A DNA stretch of 64,000 nucleotides, taken from Hyphomicrobiales bacterium (GTDB lineage Bacteria; Pseudomonadota; Alphaproteobacteria; Rhizobiales; Xanthobacteraceae). How positions within the stretch are numbered: the first letter of the stretch is position 1; every line of letters begins with the position of its first letter. The DNA lies in assembly GCA_021730985.1 (NCBI GenBank), contig JAKFYI010000003.1, positions 87,174-151,173 on the forward strand. The letters are read 5' to 3'. Positions 8,095-16,268 of the stretch are shown here, piece after piece. Position numbers and translations under genes: made by a program. The notes below the pieces were generated by a model that saw only the letters and a list, made by a program, of their open reading frames with translations, did no database searches and was not told where the DNA came from.

Positions 8095-9323
8095 CCGGCC
8101 CTCTCGTCCGGGATCGCGTAGATCACCGCGCCGGTCCCGCACCAGGAGTGCGCGCGAAACAGGAAGCGGTAGCCGGGCAGGGCGTCCATCAGCCAGGCTG
8201 CGGTTTTCCAGATGCCGTCGGCGTTGTGATAGACGGTCGCTGCGACGATCGGGCGGCAACGGGCGAGGGTTTGTCGCGCGCCTTTGAGGGCGTCGAGTTC
8301 AGAGCCTTCCAGATGCAGCTTGATGAAGGTTGGCGACAGGCCGAGCGCATCGACCGGGCGCACCGCGACTTGCGTATGACCCGTGCCGGAAAGCTGCGAC
8401 GCGTAGCCAAGCCCCGCGTGGAATGTTGCATTGCCCTCGGTTTCCGCGAGCGCGCAGTCGAGAACCGACACGCGAGTATCGTCCGGCAGCCAGGATTGGA
8501 GTTGGTCGAGTAGCACCGTGCGGCTGGTAGCGTCGGGCTCGACGGCGACGATCCGGTCGAACGCGGCTTGGGTCTGTTTTATGAAGGCCTCGATCACGCT
8601 GCCGTGGTGAGCGCCACCATCCAGGAAGACCTCGCCGTTGTGCAGCACCTGCACAATCTCCGGGATGAAGAAGCGCGCGCAATCCGGCACTGGGGCCGCA
8701 TCGAACGTCCATTCCTCGCGCAGCCGCCGCCAGGCGAGGAACTGCAGATGGTGCGCGCGTGAGACATCGTCGTCCCAGCGCGAAAGGACGGCGGCCGTCT
8801 TTGCCTGCTCGTCCGCCGATAGCGGAGGCGCAAACCAGCCGTTTGACAGCGGGTGCCGGTGCCGGAAGTTCTCCGCCCAATCGTAGAACGGGACGATGTC
8901 CTGAAAGCCGAGCCGTGACAGTGAACGCTCCATCGGCACATAGGGCGAGGTTGCGATGCTGACCGCGAGCCGCAGCCGCCGCTTGTCGCGGTCCGTCACA
9001 TCGTCCGGGTGGTACAGCGGCACGCCGGACCAGGCCAGGTCGTCGGCCATTTGCCGGGCGTTGCGGTCCACGACCATGACGAAGTCGTGACCGACTGCCT
9101 TGACGAAATCGCGGGCGAGGCGGCCCAGATTGCCTGCGCCATAGAGCGCCAGCGGCCGGTCGGTCGAAGGCGGCGCGAACCGGCAGGGCGTGGCGGCCAG
9201 CTCCTCAAGTAAGGCCGCAGCCTCACGGCTATCGGGCAGGCGGGCGAACGAGCGGGCGCGGTGCAGCGGTGCACCGCCCGCATTGGACGGGTCGATCGCT
9301 ATCGCTTGTTCGGCCAGCGCCAT
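8091..9323 (-). CDS. FkbM family methyltransferase with N-terminal Rossmann-like domain
   Basis: A two-part protein of about 410 residues. The N-terminal half carries a nucleotide-binding-like segment (LALYGAGNLGRLARDFVK) followed by VVDRNARQMADDL, similar to domains in nucleotide-sugar modifying proteins. The C-terminal half is an FkbM methyltransferase with VFLDGGAHHGSVIEAF, VAVEPDATSRTVL and IKLHLEGSELDALKGAR. The predicted role is O-methylation of a glycan. It is the first gene of a three-gene, translationally coupled operon. The start is uncertain: ATG at 9323 is used here, and an in-frame TTG at 9371 would add 16 residues, neither with a strong Shine-Dalgarno sequence. The divergent radical SAM gene starts at about 9450. 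Confidence 0.83.
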   Translation of the reverse strand: MALAEQAIAIDPSNAGGAPLHRARSFARLPDSREAAALLEELAATPCRFAPPSTDRPLALYGAGNLGRLARDFVKAVGHDFVMVVDRNARQMADDLAWSGVPLYHPDDVTDRDKRRLRLAVSIATSPYVPMERSLSRLGFQDIVPFYDWAENFRHRHPLSNGWFAPPLSADEQAKTAAVLSRWDDDVSRAHHLQFLAWRRLREEWTFDAAPVPDCARFFIPEIVQVLHNGEVFLDGGAHHGSVIEAFIKQTQAAFDRIVAVEPDATSRTVLLDQLQSWLPDDTRVSVLDCALAETEGNATFHAGLGYASQLSGTGHTQVAVRPVDALGLSPTFIKLHLEGSELDALKGARQTLARCRPIVAATVYHNADGIWKTAAWLMDALPGYRFLFRAHSWCGTGAVIYAIPDERAG

Positions 9324-9449
9324 GTGTCGAATGTCCAGCCCGCTGCGGCGCCCCTGCCGGAAACGTCTCAAGTGTTTGACATGTGATAACTTATTAAGTG
9401 ATTCGGCGCCTCATTTGCAGCTTGGCCGCCGCCCCTCCGGCCCGGGAGC

Positions 9450-10535
9450 ATGCGCGTGAAAGCTCAAGTCAAGCCGCGAATCAATCTCGAGGGGCGCACG
9501 CCGCTCGAAACCGTCATCCCGCTCGCCACGCCGTTTGTGGTGTTCGTCGATCCGGCCAGCTCCTGCAATTTCAAGTGCACGTTCTGTCCGACCGGGCATC
9601 GCGACATGATCGCCGAAACCGGCCGCTTCCAGGGCGTGATGAAGCTCGACGTCTTCAAGAAGGTCATCGACGACCTCGGGGCGTTCGAATCTCCCATCAA
9701 GGTGCTGCGCATGTACAAGGACGGCGAGCCGTTCTTGAACAAGCGGCTGGCCGACATGGTCGCCTATGCCAAGCGCGCCAAGTACATCGAGTACATCGAC
9801 ACCACGACCAACGGCACCTTTCTGACGCCGGATCGCCTCGGCCCGGTGCTGGAAGCCGGGATCGACAAGATCAACATTTCGGTCGACGGCATGGACGCGG
9901 AGGGTTACGCCCGCTTCACCGGCTTCAAGTTCGATTTCGACACGTTCGTCGAGAACGTCCGGTGGCTCTATGCCAACAAGGGTGCCTGCGAGATCGTCAT
10001 CAAGATTCCGGGCGAACTGATCACCGAAGCGCAGCGCCAGCAGTTCTTCGACACGTTCGGCGATCATTGCGACCGCATCTTCGTCGAGAATTTCGCGCCG
10101 TGCTGGCCCGACTTCGACATCGAGAAGCACACCGGCGTGAAAATCTCGAAAGGCATCTACCAGCAGGACGTCGGCGACACCGATACCTGTCCGTATATCT
10201 TCTATGGCTATTCGGTGAACGCCGACGGCCTGGTCAGTTCCTGCTTCCTCGATTGGGGCCGCAAGCTGGTGATCGGCGACGTCCGGCAGCAATCCATGAA
10301 GGACATCTGGACATCAGACCTGATGAATGCGCTGCGTCTGCAGCATCTCGAAGGCCGCCGGCGGCAGAACGGCGTGTGCGGCAATTGCGGGCAGCTCAGC
10401 CATTGCCTGCCCGATAACATCGACGCCTACCGGCCGCAATTGCTCGCCAAGTTCAAGACTCTGGTGCCGATCAACCCCGCGGTCGTGGCGCCCGGCGGGG
10501 AAAATCCCAAGTTCTCGATCGAAGCGGCCGAATGA
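9450..10535 (+). CDS. Radical SAM/SPASM domain protein
   Basis: This 361-residue protein has the radical SAM motif C39-NFK-C-TF-C46 and a C-terminal SPASM-like region with cysteines in DTDTCPYIFYGYSV, VSSCFLDWG and GVCGNCGQLSHC, able to hold additional Fe-S clusters. SPASM enzymes modify peptides or sugars (for example epimerisation or dehydrogenation); the substrate here is not known but the glycosyltransferase context suggests a sugar or glycolipid. The stop codon overlaps the next start (ATGA, 10532-10535), so it is coupled to the GT4 gene. The ATG at 9450 is very close to GGGAG at 9444-9447; an in-frame GTG at 9456 would have better spacing. Confidence 0.88.
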   Translation: MRVKAQVKPRINLEGRTPLETVIPLATPFVVFVDPASSCNFKCTFCPTGHRDMIAETGRFQGVMKLDVFKKVIDDLGAFESPIKVLRMYKDGEPFLNKRLADMVAYAKRAKYIEYIDTTTNGTFLTPDRLGPVLEAGIDKINISVDGMDAEGYARFTGFKFDFDTFVENVRWLYANKGACEIVIKIPGELITEAQRQQFFDTFGDHCDRIFVENFAPCWPDFDIEKHTGVKISKGIYQQDVGDTDTCPYIFYGYSVNADGLVSSCFLDWGRKLVIGDVRQQSMKDIWTSDLMNALRLQHLEGRRRQNGVCGNCGQLSHCLPDNIDAYRPQLLAKFKTLVPINPAVVAPGGENPKFSIEAAE

Positions 10536-11782
10536 AAGTCCTCCACGTCACGCCGCATCTGGGGGGAGGTGTCGGCAAGGCGCACGCCGCCCTGTGCGGG
10601 GCGCTGACGGGAGAGATCGAGCAGGCCTTTGTCCTCCTGGAAGAAGCGCGCGACCGCCGTTTCGCGGACATGATCGGAGCGGCGGGCGCGCGGGTTGTCA
10701 TAGCGCGCAGCCTCGGCCACGTCGCCGAACTCGCGGGCACGGCCGACATCGTCCAATTCGAATTCTGGAATCATCCGCGGCTGTTCGCATGCCTGGCGCG
10801 CGCCGATTTTCCGGCGATGCGCAGCGTGTTCTGGTCGCACATCTCGGGACTGTCCAAGCCGGTGATCCAGCCGGGCTTGATCGGCGAGGCCATGCGCTTT
10901 GTTTTCACGACTGAGGCATCGCGCGCCATTCCCGCCCTGGCTTTGTTGCCGGATGCGGCGAGGCGAAACGTCGCCGTCATCAATAGCGGTTTCGGGTTTG
11001 CGAATGTGCCGCCACGCCAGCCGCACGGCGGGGTGCCGCGCATCGCGTACCTCGGCACTGTCGATTTCGTCAAAATGCATCCCGGCTTCTTCGACGCCAT
11101 CGACAAGCTGGAAGGCCGCGATATGCGCGTGACGGTGTGGGGCGAAACCGATCCGGCAGGGGAGGTGGCCGCCCGCGCGCGGGCGATGCGCCATCCCGAG
11201 CGCATTCATTTCGCGGGCCACACGGCCGACCCGGCTGCCGCGCTCGCCTCGGCGGACATCTTCTTCTATCCGCTGCAGGCCGATCACTATGGCACGGCGG
11301 AAAACGCGCTGGTCGAGGCGATGTCGCTCGGCCTGGTGCCGGTGGTGATGAGCAACCCGGCCGAAATGGCGATCGTCCGTCATGGCGAGACAGGGCTTGT
11401 TGGGCGATCCATCGACGAATGTGCGGCAATGCTGCAAACGCTGCTGGCCTCGCCGAAATCGCTGAAAGAAATGTCGGCAAACGCGGCCCGGCATATTGCG
11501 GAAACCCGCACACCGGCGCGTTCGGCGCGGGAGTTCACGGCGCTGTGGCAGGGGCTGCTTGGCGAGCCGAAGACGATCTCCGATTTTCGCGCGGTGGTGG
11601 GTGAAAGCCCTGCGAACTGGTTTCTCGCCACACAATGCCTGCCGGGAGAAACCTGGCAGCCGTCGAAGCAGGCGCATCCCGAAACGCCGTCCAAGGGCAT
11701 GCTCGCGCACTTCGAGAGCGCGTTCCCCCGAGATCCATCGCTGTCGCAACTTGCGAGCGTCCAATCCGCAGCCCTCCGCTGA
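10532..11782 (+). CDS. Glycosyltransferase family 4 (GT-B)
   Basis: A 416-residue GT-B glycosyltransferase. The N-terminal domain starts with VLHVTPHLGGGVGKAH, and the donor-binding domain contains IAYLGTVDFVKMHPGFFDAI, then ADIFFYPLQADHYGTAENALVEAMSLG, which includes the GT4-type E-x7-E-like acidic motif (ENALVEAMS). It likely transfers an activated sugar during O-antigen or capsule assembly on the cytoplasmic face. It is coupled by a four-base overlap to the upstream radical SAM gene and followed 21 bp later by a GT2 gene. The last 60 residues lie beyond the usual fold and look low in conservation. Confidence 0.85.
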   Translation: MKVLHVTPHLGGGVGKAHAALCGALTGEIEQAFVLLEEARDRRFADMIGAAGARVVIARSLGHVAELAGTADIVQFEFWNHPRLFACLARADFPAMRSVFWSHISGLSKPVIQPGLIGEAMRFVFTTEASRAIPALALLPDAARRNVAVINSGFGFANVPPRQPHGGVPRIAYLGTVDFVKMHPGFFDAIDKLEGRDMRVTVWGETDPAGEVAARARAMRHPERIHFAGHTADPAAALASADIFFYPLQADHYGTAENALVEAMSLGLVPVVMSNPAEMAIVRHGETGLVGRSIDECAAMLQTLLASPKSLKEMSANAARHIAETRTPARSAREFTALWQGLLGEPKTISDFRAVVGESPANWFLATQCLPGETWQPSKQAHPETPSKGMLAHFESAFPRDPSLSQLASVQSAALR

Positions 11783-11803
11783 AAGCGCGTCACACGAGGT
11801 CCC

Positions 11804-12877
11804 ATGCATCTTTCGATCCTGATCCCGACCCACCGTAGCGACCTGCAGGCCTGCTCGCGGGTCGTGCAGGCGTGCTCATGGGCCGGTCCCAATCTTGAAG
11901 TCATCGTCCGCGACAACTCCGGCAACGCGCAGAAGCGCAATCTGCTGAGCCAGATCAAGAACGAGCATTGCAAGATCGTCATAGTGGACGAGTGCGGCGC
12001 GATCGAGAACCACACCGAGATCGTGCGGCTGGCGAAGGGCGACTACATCTATGTCGTGGCCGACGACGATTTCGGCTTCGACCGGGCCATGACCTCGCTG
12101 CCGGGGTTGATCGCCCAGCATGCCAGCGACCGCTCGGTGGTCGGCATCACCGGGATGTACGCCGTCGAGCATTCGAACGGATCGTCGATCGTTGGATACG
12201 AGAATCTGGACGCCAGCGACGTCACGGCGCGGGTGATGGGGTATCTCGCCTACCAGGGCGTCAACGTGATGGTCTACTCCCCGGTGCGCCGCGAGCTGTT
12301 CCAGCGCATCTTCGGCTTTGTCGGCGCGATGCCGTTCCCGTTCTCGTTCCACGACCAGATTTCGTGCCTGCTCTATCTGCTGAACGGCAAGTTCGCCCGC
12401 CTCAAGCGGCTCATGTACCTGTACGACGTCGGCGAATGGGAAACGGCGGATTCCGCGCAGAAGCGCGACCTCGATTTCTACAATGCGTCGAAGCTCGACC
12501 CGGCCACCAACAAGCTGCACTGGTTCATTTGCGCGTTCGAAGGCGCGGTGCTGATCCGCAACTCGGACATGTTTCCGGACTATCCGCTGCCGCAGCGCCA
12601 GGCGATGGCTGACCGCTGGTTTTCGACCATGTATTTCCGCTTCGTGAACAGCAAGCGGACGGGGTTTGACTCGGCCCTGTCACGCGACGCGGACCTTCTC
12701 TGCGAGAAATGGAAGGTGTCGGCGCCGCGCCTGTCGTTCCACGACATGCTGGCCGACATCAGCGGCTTCATCGCGCTGTCGTCCACGGAAGGGGCGCAAA
12801 GGTATTCCGGCTACTGGACTGCTGCCCTGAGCAAGGGCAGCGCCGTGGGCCAGCAGCGCCGCGCCGCCGGGCAATGA
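11804..12877 (+). CDS. Glycosyltransferase family 2 (GT-A)
   Basis: A 357-residue GT-A enzyme beginning with the classical LSILIPTHRSDL strand, followed by VIVRDNSGNAQKRN and the metal/nucleotide-binding DxD-type acidic cluster VVADDDFGFDRA near residue 85. No transmembrane helices are evident. It likely adds a sugar to the polysaccharide repeat unit of the local cluster. It follows the GT4 gene by 21 bp. The downstream 327 bp hold no gene but a striking pair of palindromes before rfbF. Confidence 0.86.
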   Translation: MHLSILIPTHRSDLQACSRVVQACSWAGPNLEVIVRDNSGNAQKRNLLSQIKNEHCKIVIVDECGAIENHTEIVRLAKGDYIYVVADDDFGFDRAMTSLPGLIAQHASDRSVVGITGMYAVEHSNGSSIVGYENLDASDVTARVMGYLAYQGVNVMVYSPVRRELFQRIFGFVGAMPFPFSFHDQISCLLYLLNGKFARLKRLMYLYDVGEWETADSAQKRDLDFYNASKLDPATNKLHWFICAFEGAVLIRNSDMFPDYPLPQRQAMADRWFSTMYFRFVNSKRTGFDSALSRDADLLCEKWKVSAPRLSFHDMLADISGFIALSSTEGAQRYSGYWTAALSKGSAVGQQRRAAGQ

Positions 12878-12932
12878 CCGCAGGCGCCTGTGGGGCTTCG
12901 CCCTTGCGTGCCCCCGAATCAAATATGATGGG

Positions 12933-13008
12933 CTAATGTCGCGATTCGGAAGTTCGCTTGAATTCTCAGCAGGCTCCGAAGCGAACTTCCGAATCAAAGC
13001 GACACTAG
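12933..13008. repeat. Imperfect palindrome, unit A of a paired repeat
   Basis: Inner arms ATTCGGAAGTTCGC (12944-12957) and GCGAACTTCCGAAT (12981-12994) match perfectly over 14 bp around a 23-nt loop. Outer arms CTAATGTCGC (12933-12942) and GCGACACTAG (12999-13008) match 9 of 10, separated from the inner arms by 1 nt on one side and 4 nt on the other. The core GAAGTTCGC and the CTAG-type ends are shared with unit B 13 bp downstream. Confidence 0.85.
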
Positions 13009-13021
13009 CAACTTAGTGATT

Positions 13022-13097
13022 CTAGTGTCCCTTTGAACCCGAAGTTCGCAAACACGTATGCCGCACAATCGTGCGAACTTCGGGTTCGGGACACTAG
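13022..13097. repeat. Near-perfect palindrome, unit B of a paired repeat
   Basis: The arms are CTAGTGTCCC plus GAACCCGAAGTTCGCA on the left (13022-13031, 13035-13050) and TGCGAACTTCGGGTTC plus GGGACACTAG on the right (13072-13087, 13088-13097). All 26 bp pair, with only a TTT bulge on the left, around a 21-nt loop. The end CTAGTG also pairs with the CACTAG end of unit A. It could act as a cruciform/RNA hairpin or be a small non-autonomous mobile repeat; no coding potential. Confidence 0.88.
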
Positions 13098-13204
13098 AGC
13101 AGCGTCGGTAGCGGGCGTGAGGGCGGGTTCACCGCATGTCCATGGCCTGATCCATGCCAGCGGCGGTGCCACCCCGCGCGGCCTGGACGATAGAGCGGGC
13201 GCCC

Positions 13205-13978
13205 ATGAAAGTCGTCATCCTGGCCGGCGGCCTGGGCACGCGGTTGGCGGAGGAAACCTCCGTCAAGCCCAAGCCAATGGCGGAAATCGGCGGCAATCCC
13301 GTGCTGTGGCACATCATGAAGATCTACAGCGCCTATGGCCTCAACGAGTTCATCGTCTGCCTGGGCTACAAGGGCTTCGTCATCAAGGAGTACTTCGCCA
13401 ACTACTTCCTGCACCGGGCCGACGTCACCATCGATCTGCAGAAGAACATGATGGATGTTCATGCCACCCGAGCCGAGCCGTGGCGCGTCACCCTGGTCGA
13501 TACCGGCGAGCACACGCAGACCGGCGGCCGCATCCGCCGCGTGCTGCCCTATGTGCAGGATGACGCCGAGTTCTGCCTGACCTACGGCGACGGCGTGGCC
13601 AACGTGGATATCCGGGCGGTGATCGCCCAGCATCGCCGCGACAACCTTCTCGCCACAGTGACGGCGACGCAGCACACCGAGCGGTTCGGCGTCGTCGAGC
13701 ACGACGGCCGCCGCATCACCAGCTTCCGCGAGAAGCCGGCGGATCAGCGCAGCTGGGTCAACGCCGGTTTTTTCGTGCTGTCGCCCCGGATCGGCGAAAT
13801 GCTCACCGGCGACGACACGGTCTGGGAGCGTGGCCCGCTGGAGCGCCTCGCCGGCATGGGCCAGCTCGGCGTTCACCTGCATCGCGGCTTCTGGCAGCCG
13901 ATGGACACGCTGCGCGACAAGACCCAGCTCGAGGAGCTTTGGGCCTCCGGTTCGCCGCCCTGGAAGGTCTGGACATGA
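13205..13978 (+). CDS. rfbF: Glucose-1-phosphate cytidylyltransferase
   Basis: 257 residues, the usual length of RfbF. The nucleotidyltransferase signature VVILAGGLGTRLAEETSVKP starts at residue 3, followed by PKPMAEIGGNPVLWHIMKIY and FCLTYGDGVANVDI with the catalytic-metal aspartate. The enzyme makes CDP-glucose from CTP and glucose-1-phosphate, the first step toward CDP-linked 3,6-dideoxy or branched 6-deoxy sugars. The start at 13205 matches the family N-terminus; an in-frame upstream extension has no family match. The last codons overlap the start of rfbG (ATGA, 13975-13978), the first of the overlaps that couple this operon. Confidence 0.94.
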   Translation: MKVVILAGGLGTRLAEETSVKPKPMAEIGGNPVLWHIMKIYSAYGLNEFIVCLGYKGFVIKEYFANYFLHRADVTIDLQKNMMDVHATRAEPWRVTLVDTGEHTQTGGRIRRVLPYVQDDAEFCLTYGDGVANVDIRAVIAQHRRDNLLATVTATQHTERFGVVEHDGRRITSFREKPADQRSWVNAGFFVLSPRIGEMLTGDDTVWERGPLERLAGMGQLGVHLHRGFWQPMDTLRDKTQLEELWASGSPPWKVWT

Positions 13979-15039
13979 TCGACCGCGCCTTCTGGCGGGA
14001 TCAGCGTGTCCTGCTCACCGGCCATACCGGCTTCAAGGGTACCTGGCTGTCGCTCTGGCTGGAGCAGTTGGGCGCGCAGGTGTTCGGCCTGTCGCTGCCG
14101 CCGCAGACCGATCCGTCGATGTTCTCGATGCTCACCCCGCTCGGCGGACAGGTGTCGCGGCTGGGCGACATTCGCGACCCGGCGTTCGTGGCCGCTGTCG
14201 TCCAAGAGGCGCGGCCGACGGTTGCCATCCACATGGCGGCGCAGCCGCTGGTCCGGCGCTCGTTCCGGGAACCGATCGAAACCTACGGCACCAACGTGAT
14301 GGGCACCGCGCACCTGCTCGATGCGCTGCGCGGCGCGGACGACGTGAAGGCGATCCTGGTTGTCACCACCGACAAGGTCTATCGCAATGGCAATGGCGGC
14401 GGGTCTTTCACCGAGGACGCCCCGCTTGGCGGTCACGATCCCTATGCGGCCTCGAAGGTCGCGACGGAATTCGTGGTGCAGAGCTATGCGTCGAGCTACT
14501 TCGCGCTGAAGGGCGTGCCGGTCGCGACCGCGCGCGCCGGCAACGTGATCGGCGGCGGAGACTGGGCCGAGGACCGGCTCATTCCCGATCTGTGGCGCGC
14601 GGTGCAAGCCGGCGAGCCGCTGCGCCTGCGAAATCCGCAATCGACCAGACCCTGGCAGCATGTGCTCGAGCCGCTGTCGGGCTATCTCGCCTACATCGAA
14701 CGGCTGGCGGGCGGAGCGGGCGTGCCCAGCGCACTCAACTTCGGTCCTTTGCCCGGCGATGCTCTGACCGTGGCCGATGTGGCGGATGCGATGATTGCCG
14801 CTATCCGGTCGCCGCACGGCTGGACCGCGGCGCAATCCGACACTCCACAGCCGGTGGAATCGCAATACCTCGCGCTCGATCCTGCGCTCGCCAAGGCGTC
14901 GATCGGCTGGCAGCCGAGGATGTCGCCCGCCGAAGCGTTGCAATGGACGGCGGAATGGTACCGCGCGGTGTCACAGGGCGCGAATGCGCGCGCACTCAGC
15001 ATCGAGCAGCTGTGCCGCTACGAGGCGCTCGCGGCATGA
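13975..15039 (+). CDS. rfbG: CDP-glucose 4,6-dehydratase
   Basis: A 354-residue extended SDR. It shows FWRDQRVLLTGHTGFKGTWL at residues 4-23 (the TGxTGFKG form of the NAD motif is characteristic of RfbG), HMAAQPLVRRSF near 83, VVTTDKVYRNG near 127 and YAASKVATE as the Tyr-x-x-x-Lys site. It converts CDP-glucose to CDP-4-keto-6-deoxyglucose. It is translationally coupled to rfbF upstream and to the methyltransferase downstream (ATGA at 15036-15039). No rfbH-type PLP dehydrase follows, so the sugar probably keeps its C3 oxygen. Confidence 0.94.
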   Translation: MIDRAFWRDQRVLLTGHTGFKGTWLSLWLEQLGAQVFGLSLPPQTDPSMFSMLTPLGGQVSRLGDIRDPAFVAAVVQEARPTVAIHMAAQPLVRRSFREPIETYGTNVMGTAHLLDALRGADDVKAILVVTTDKVYRNGNGGGSFTEDAPLGGHDPYAASKVATEFVVQSYASSYFALKGVPVATARAGNVIGGGDWAEDRLIPDLWRAVQAGEPLRLRNPQSTRPWQHVLEPLSGYLAYIERLAGGAGVPSALNFGPLPGDALTVADVADAMIAAIRSPHGWTAAQSDTPQPVESQYLALDPALAKASIGWQPRMSPAEALQWTAEWYRAVSQGANARALSIEQLCRYEALAA

Positions 15040-16265
15040 CGGGCGCGCCGCAATGCCAGGGCTGCGGCGCGGCGCTGGTTCATACGCTTGTCGATCTCGG
15101 GCGCATGCCGCTCGCCAATTCCTTCGTTGCGGAAGGCACCCCTGAGCCCGATGCATCGTATCCGCTGCACGCCCGGGTCTGCGGCCGCTGCCTGCTGGTG
15201 CAGGTCGAGCCAGCGGTGCCGCCGGAAGCCATCTTCAGCGACTACGCTTATTTCTCATCCTTCTCCGAAGGCTGGCTGGCCCATGCCCGCGGCTACGCCC
15301 GCATGGTGATCGAGCGCTTCGCGTTGTCTTCCACAAGCAAGGTGGTTGAGATCGCCAGCAACGACGGCTATCTGCTGACCAACTTCGTGGCGGCTGGCAT
15401 TCCATGCCTCGGTATCGAGCCCGCCGCGAATGTTGCGCAAACCGCGATCGCCAAGGGCGTGCCGACGGAGGTGGCGTTCTTCGGCGCGGAGACGGCGCGG
15501 CGGCTTGCCGCGGAAGGACACTCGGCCGATCTGCTGGCGGCGAAGAACGTGCTCGCCCACGTCCCCGACATCAACGACTTCGTCGCCGGGATCGCCATTC
15601 TGCTGCGTGGCGAAGGCGTCTTCACGGTCGAGTTTCCTCACCTGCTGAATTTGATCCGCGAGGTGCAGTTCGACACCATCTACCACGAGCATTTCACCTA
15701 TCTGTCGCTGGCGGCGGTCGAGCGCATTCTGGAACGTCACGCCTTGCGGGTTTTTGACGCCGAGGAAATTCCGACCCACGGCGGTTCGCTGCGGCTCTAT
15801 ATCTGCCACACCGGTTCGCAGCCGCGGGCGCAGCCCAATGTCGCCGCGATGCGAGCCAAGGAAACCGCAGCAAAGCTCGACCGGCTGGATGGATATGCCG
15901 GCTTCGCGCCGCGCGTGGACAAAGTCCGGGGCGATCTGGTCGCGTTCCTCGATAGAGCAAAAGCCGAAGGCCGCAAGGTGGCGGCCTATGGCGCGGCCGC
16001 CAAGGGCAACACACTGCTCAACTACTGCGGTATCGGGCGCGACCGCGTCGCCTTCGTGGCCGATCGCAATCCGGCGAAGCAGGGACGGCTGCTGCCCGGC
16101 AGCCGGATTCCGGTGCGCACGCCGGAAGCTATCCCGGCCGAAAGGCCGGACTACGTGCTGATCCTGCCCTGGAATTTGAAGGACGAGGTGTCGCGTCAGA
16201 ATTCCTCGGTGCGGGAATGGGGCGGCCAATTCGTGACCGCCATTCCCGAAATACGCGTGAGCTGA
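15036..16265 (+). CDS. SAM-dependent sugar C-methyltransferase (TylCIII/NovU-like)
   Basis: A 409-residue protein with the three-part layout of NDP-sugar C-methyltransferases: an N-terminal zinc domain (CQGC at 7-10 and CGRC near 49-52, with the hallmark GRMPLANSF), a SAM domain (VVEIASNDGYLLTNFVAAG near 107), and a C-terminal domain with a second Rossmann-like segment (VAAYGAAAKGNTLLNYCG). The YHEHFTYLS stretch is typical of the active site. The family methylates C3 or C5 of 4-keto-6-deoxysugars. Sitting between rfbG and a 3,5-epimerase-like gene with a four-base overlap, it predicts a CDP-linked C-methyl-branched sugar (inference from context). Confidence 0.88.
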   Translation: MTGAPQCQGCGAALVHTLVDLGRMPLANSFVAEGTPEPDASYPLHARVCGRCLLVQVEPAVPPEAIFSDYAYFSSFSEGWLAHARGYARMVIERFALSSTSKVVEIASNDGYLLTNFVAAGIPCLGIEPAANVAQTAIAKGVPTEVAFFGAETARRLAAEGHSADLLAAKNVLAHVPDINDFVAGIAILLRGEGVFTVEFPHLLNLIREVQFDTIYHEHFTYLSLAAVERILERHALRVFDAEEIPTHGGSLRLYICHTGSQPRAQPNVAAMRAKETAAKLDRLDGYAGFAPRVDKVRGDLVAFLDRAKAEGRKVAAYGAAAKGNTLLNYCGIGRDRVAFVADRNPAKQGRLLPGSRIPVRTPEAIPAERPDYVLILPWNLKDEVSRQNSSVREWGGQFVTAIPEIRVS

Positions 16266-16268
16266 CGG

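Larger units (their letters stand above)
12878..13204. other. Gene-free interval containing two long related palindromes
   Basis: This 327-bp interval between the GT2 gene and rfbF has no convincing open reading frame. Its main content is the two palindromic units at 12933-13008 and 13022-13097, annotated separately. The remaining parts (12878-12932 and 13098-13204) show no clear promoter or terminator by eye; the rfbF promoter must lie here or further upstream if the genes are not cotranscribed. Confidence 0.6.

Noticed and set aside
10427..11833. Reverse open frame of 468 codons opposite the GT4 gene
   Set aside because: It lies antisense to a clear GT-B glycosyltransferase, has no family signature and overlaps its full length.
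12933..13097. Possible CRISPR or tRNA-like structure
   Set aside because: There are only two palindromic units without regular spacers, no cas genes, and no tRNA T-loop or anticodon stem; it fits paired inverted repeats better.
13830..15035. Upstream in-frame extension of the C-methyltransferase through rfbG
   Set aside because: The extension is the out-of-frame shadow of rfbG; the family N-terminus with CQGC begins at 15036, which overlaps the rfbG stop.
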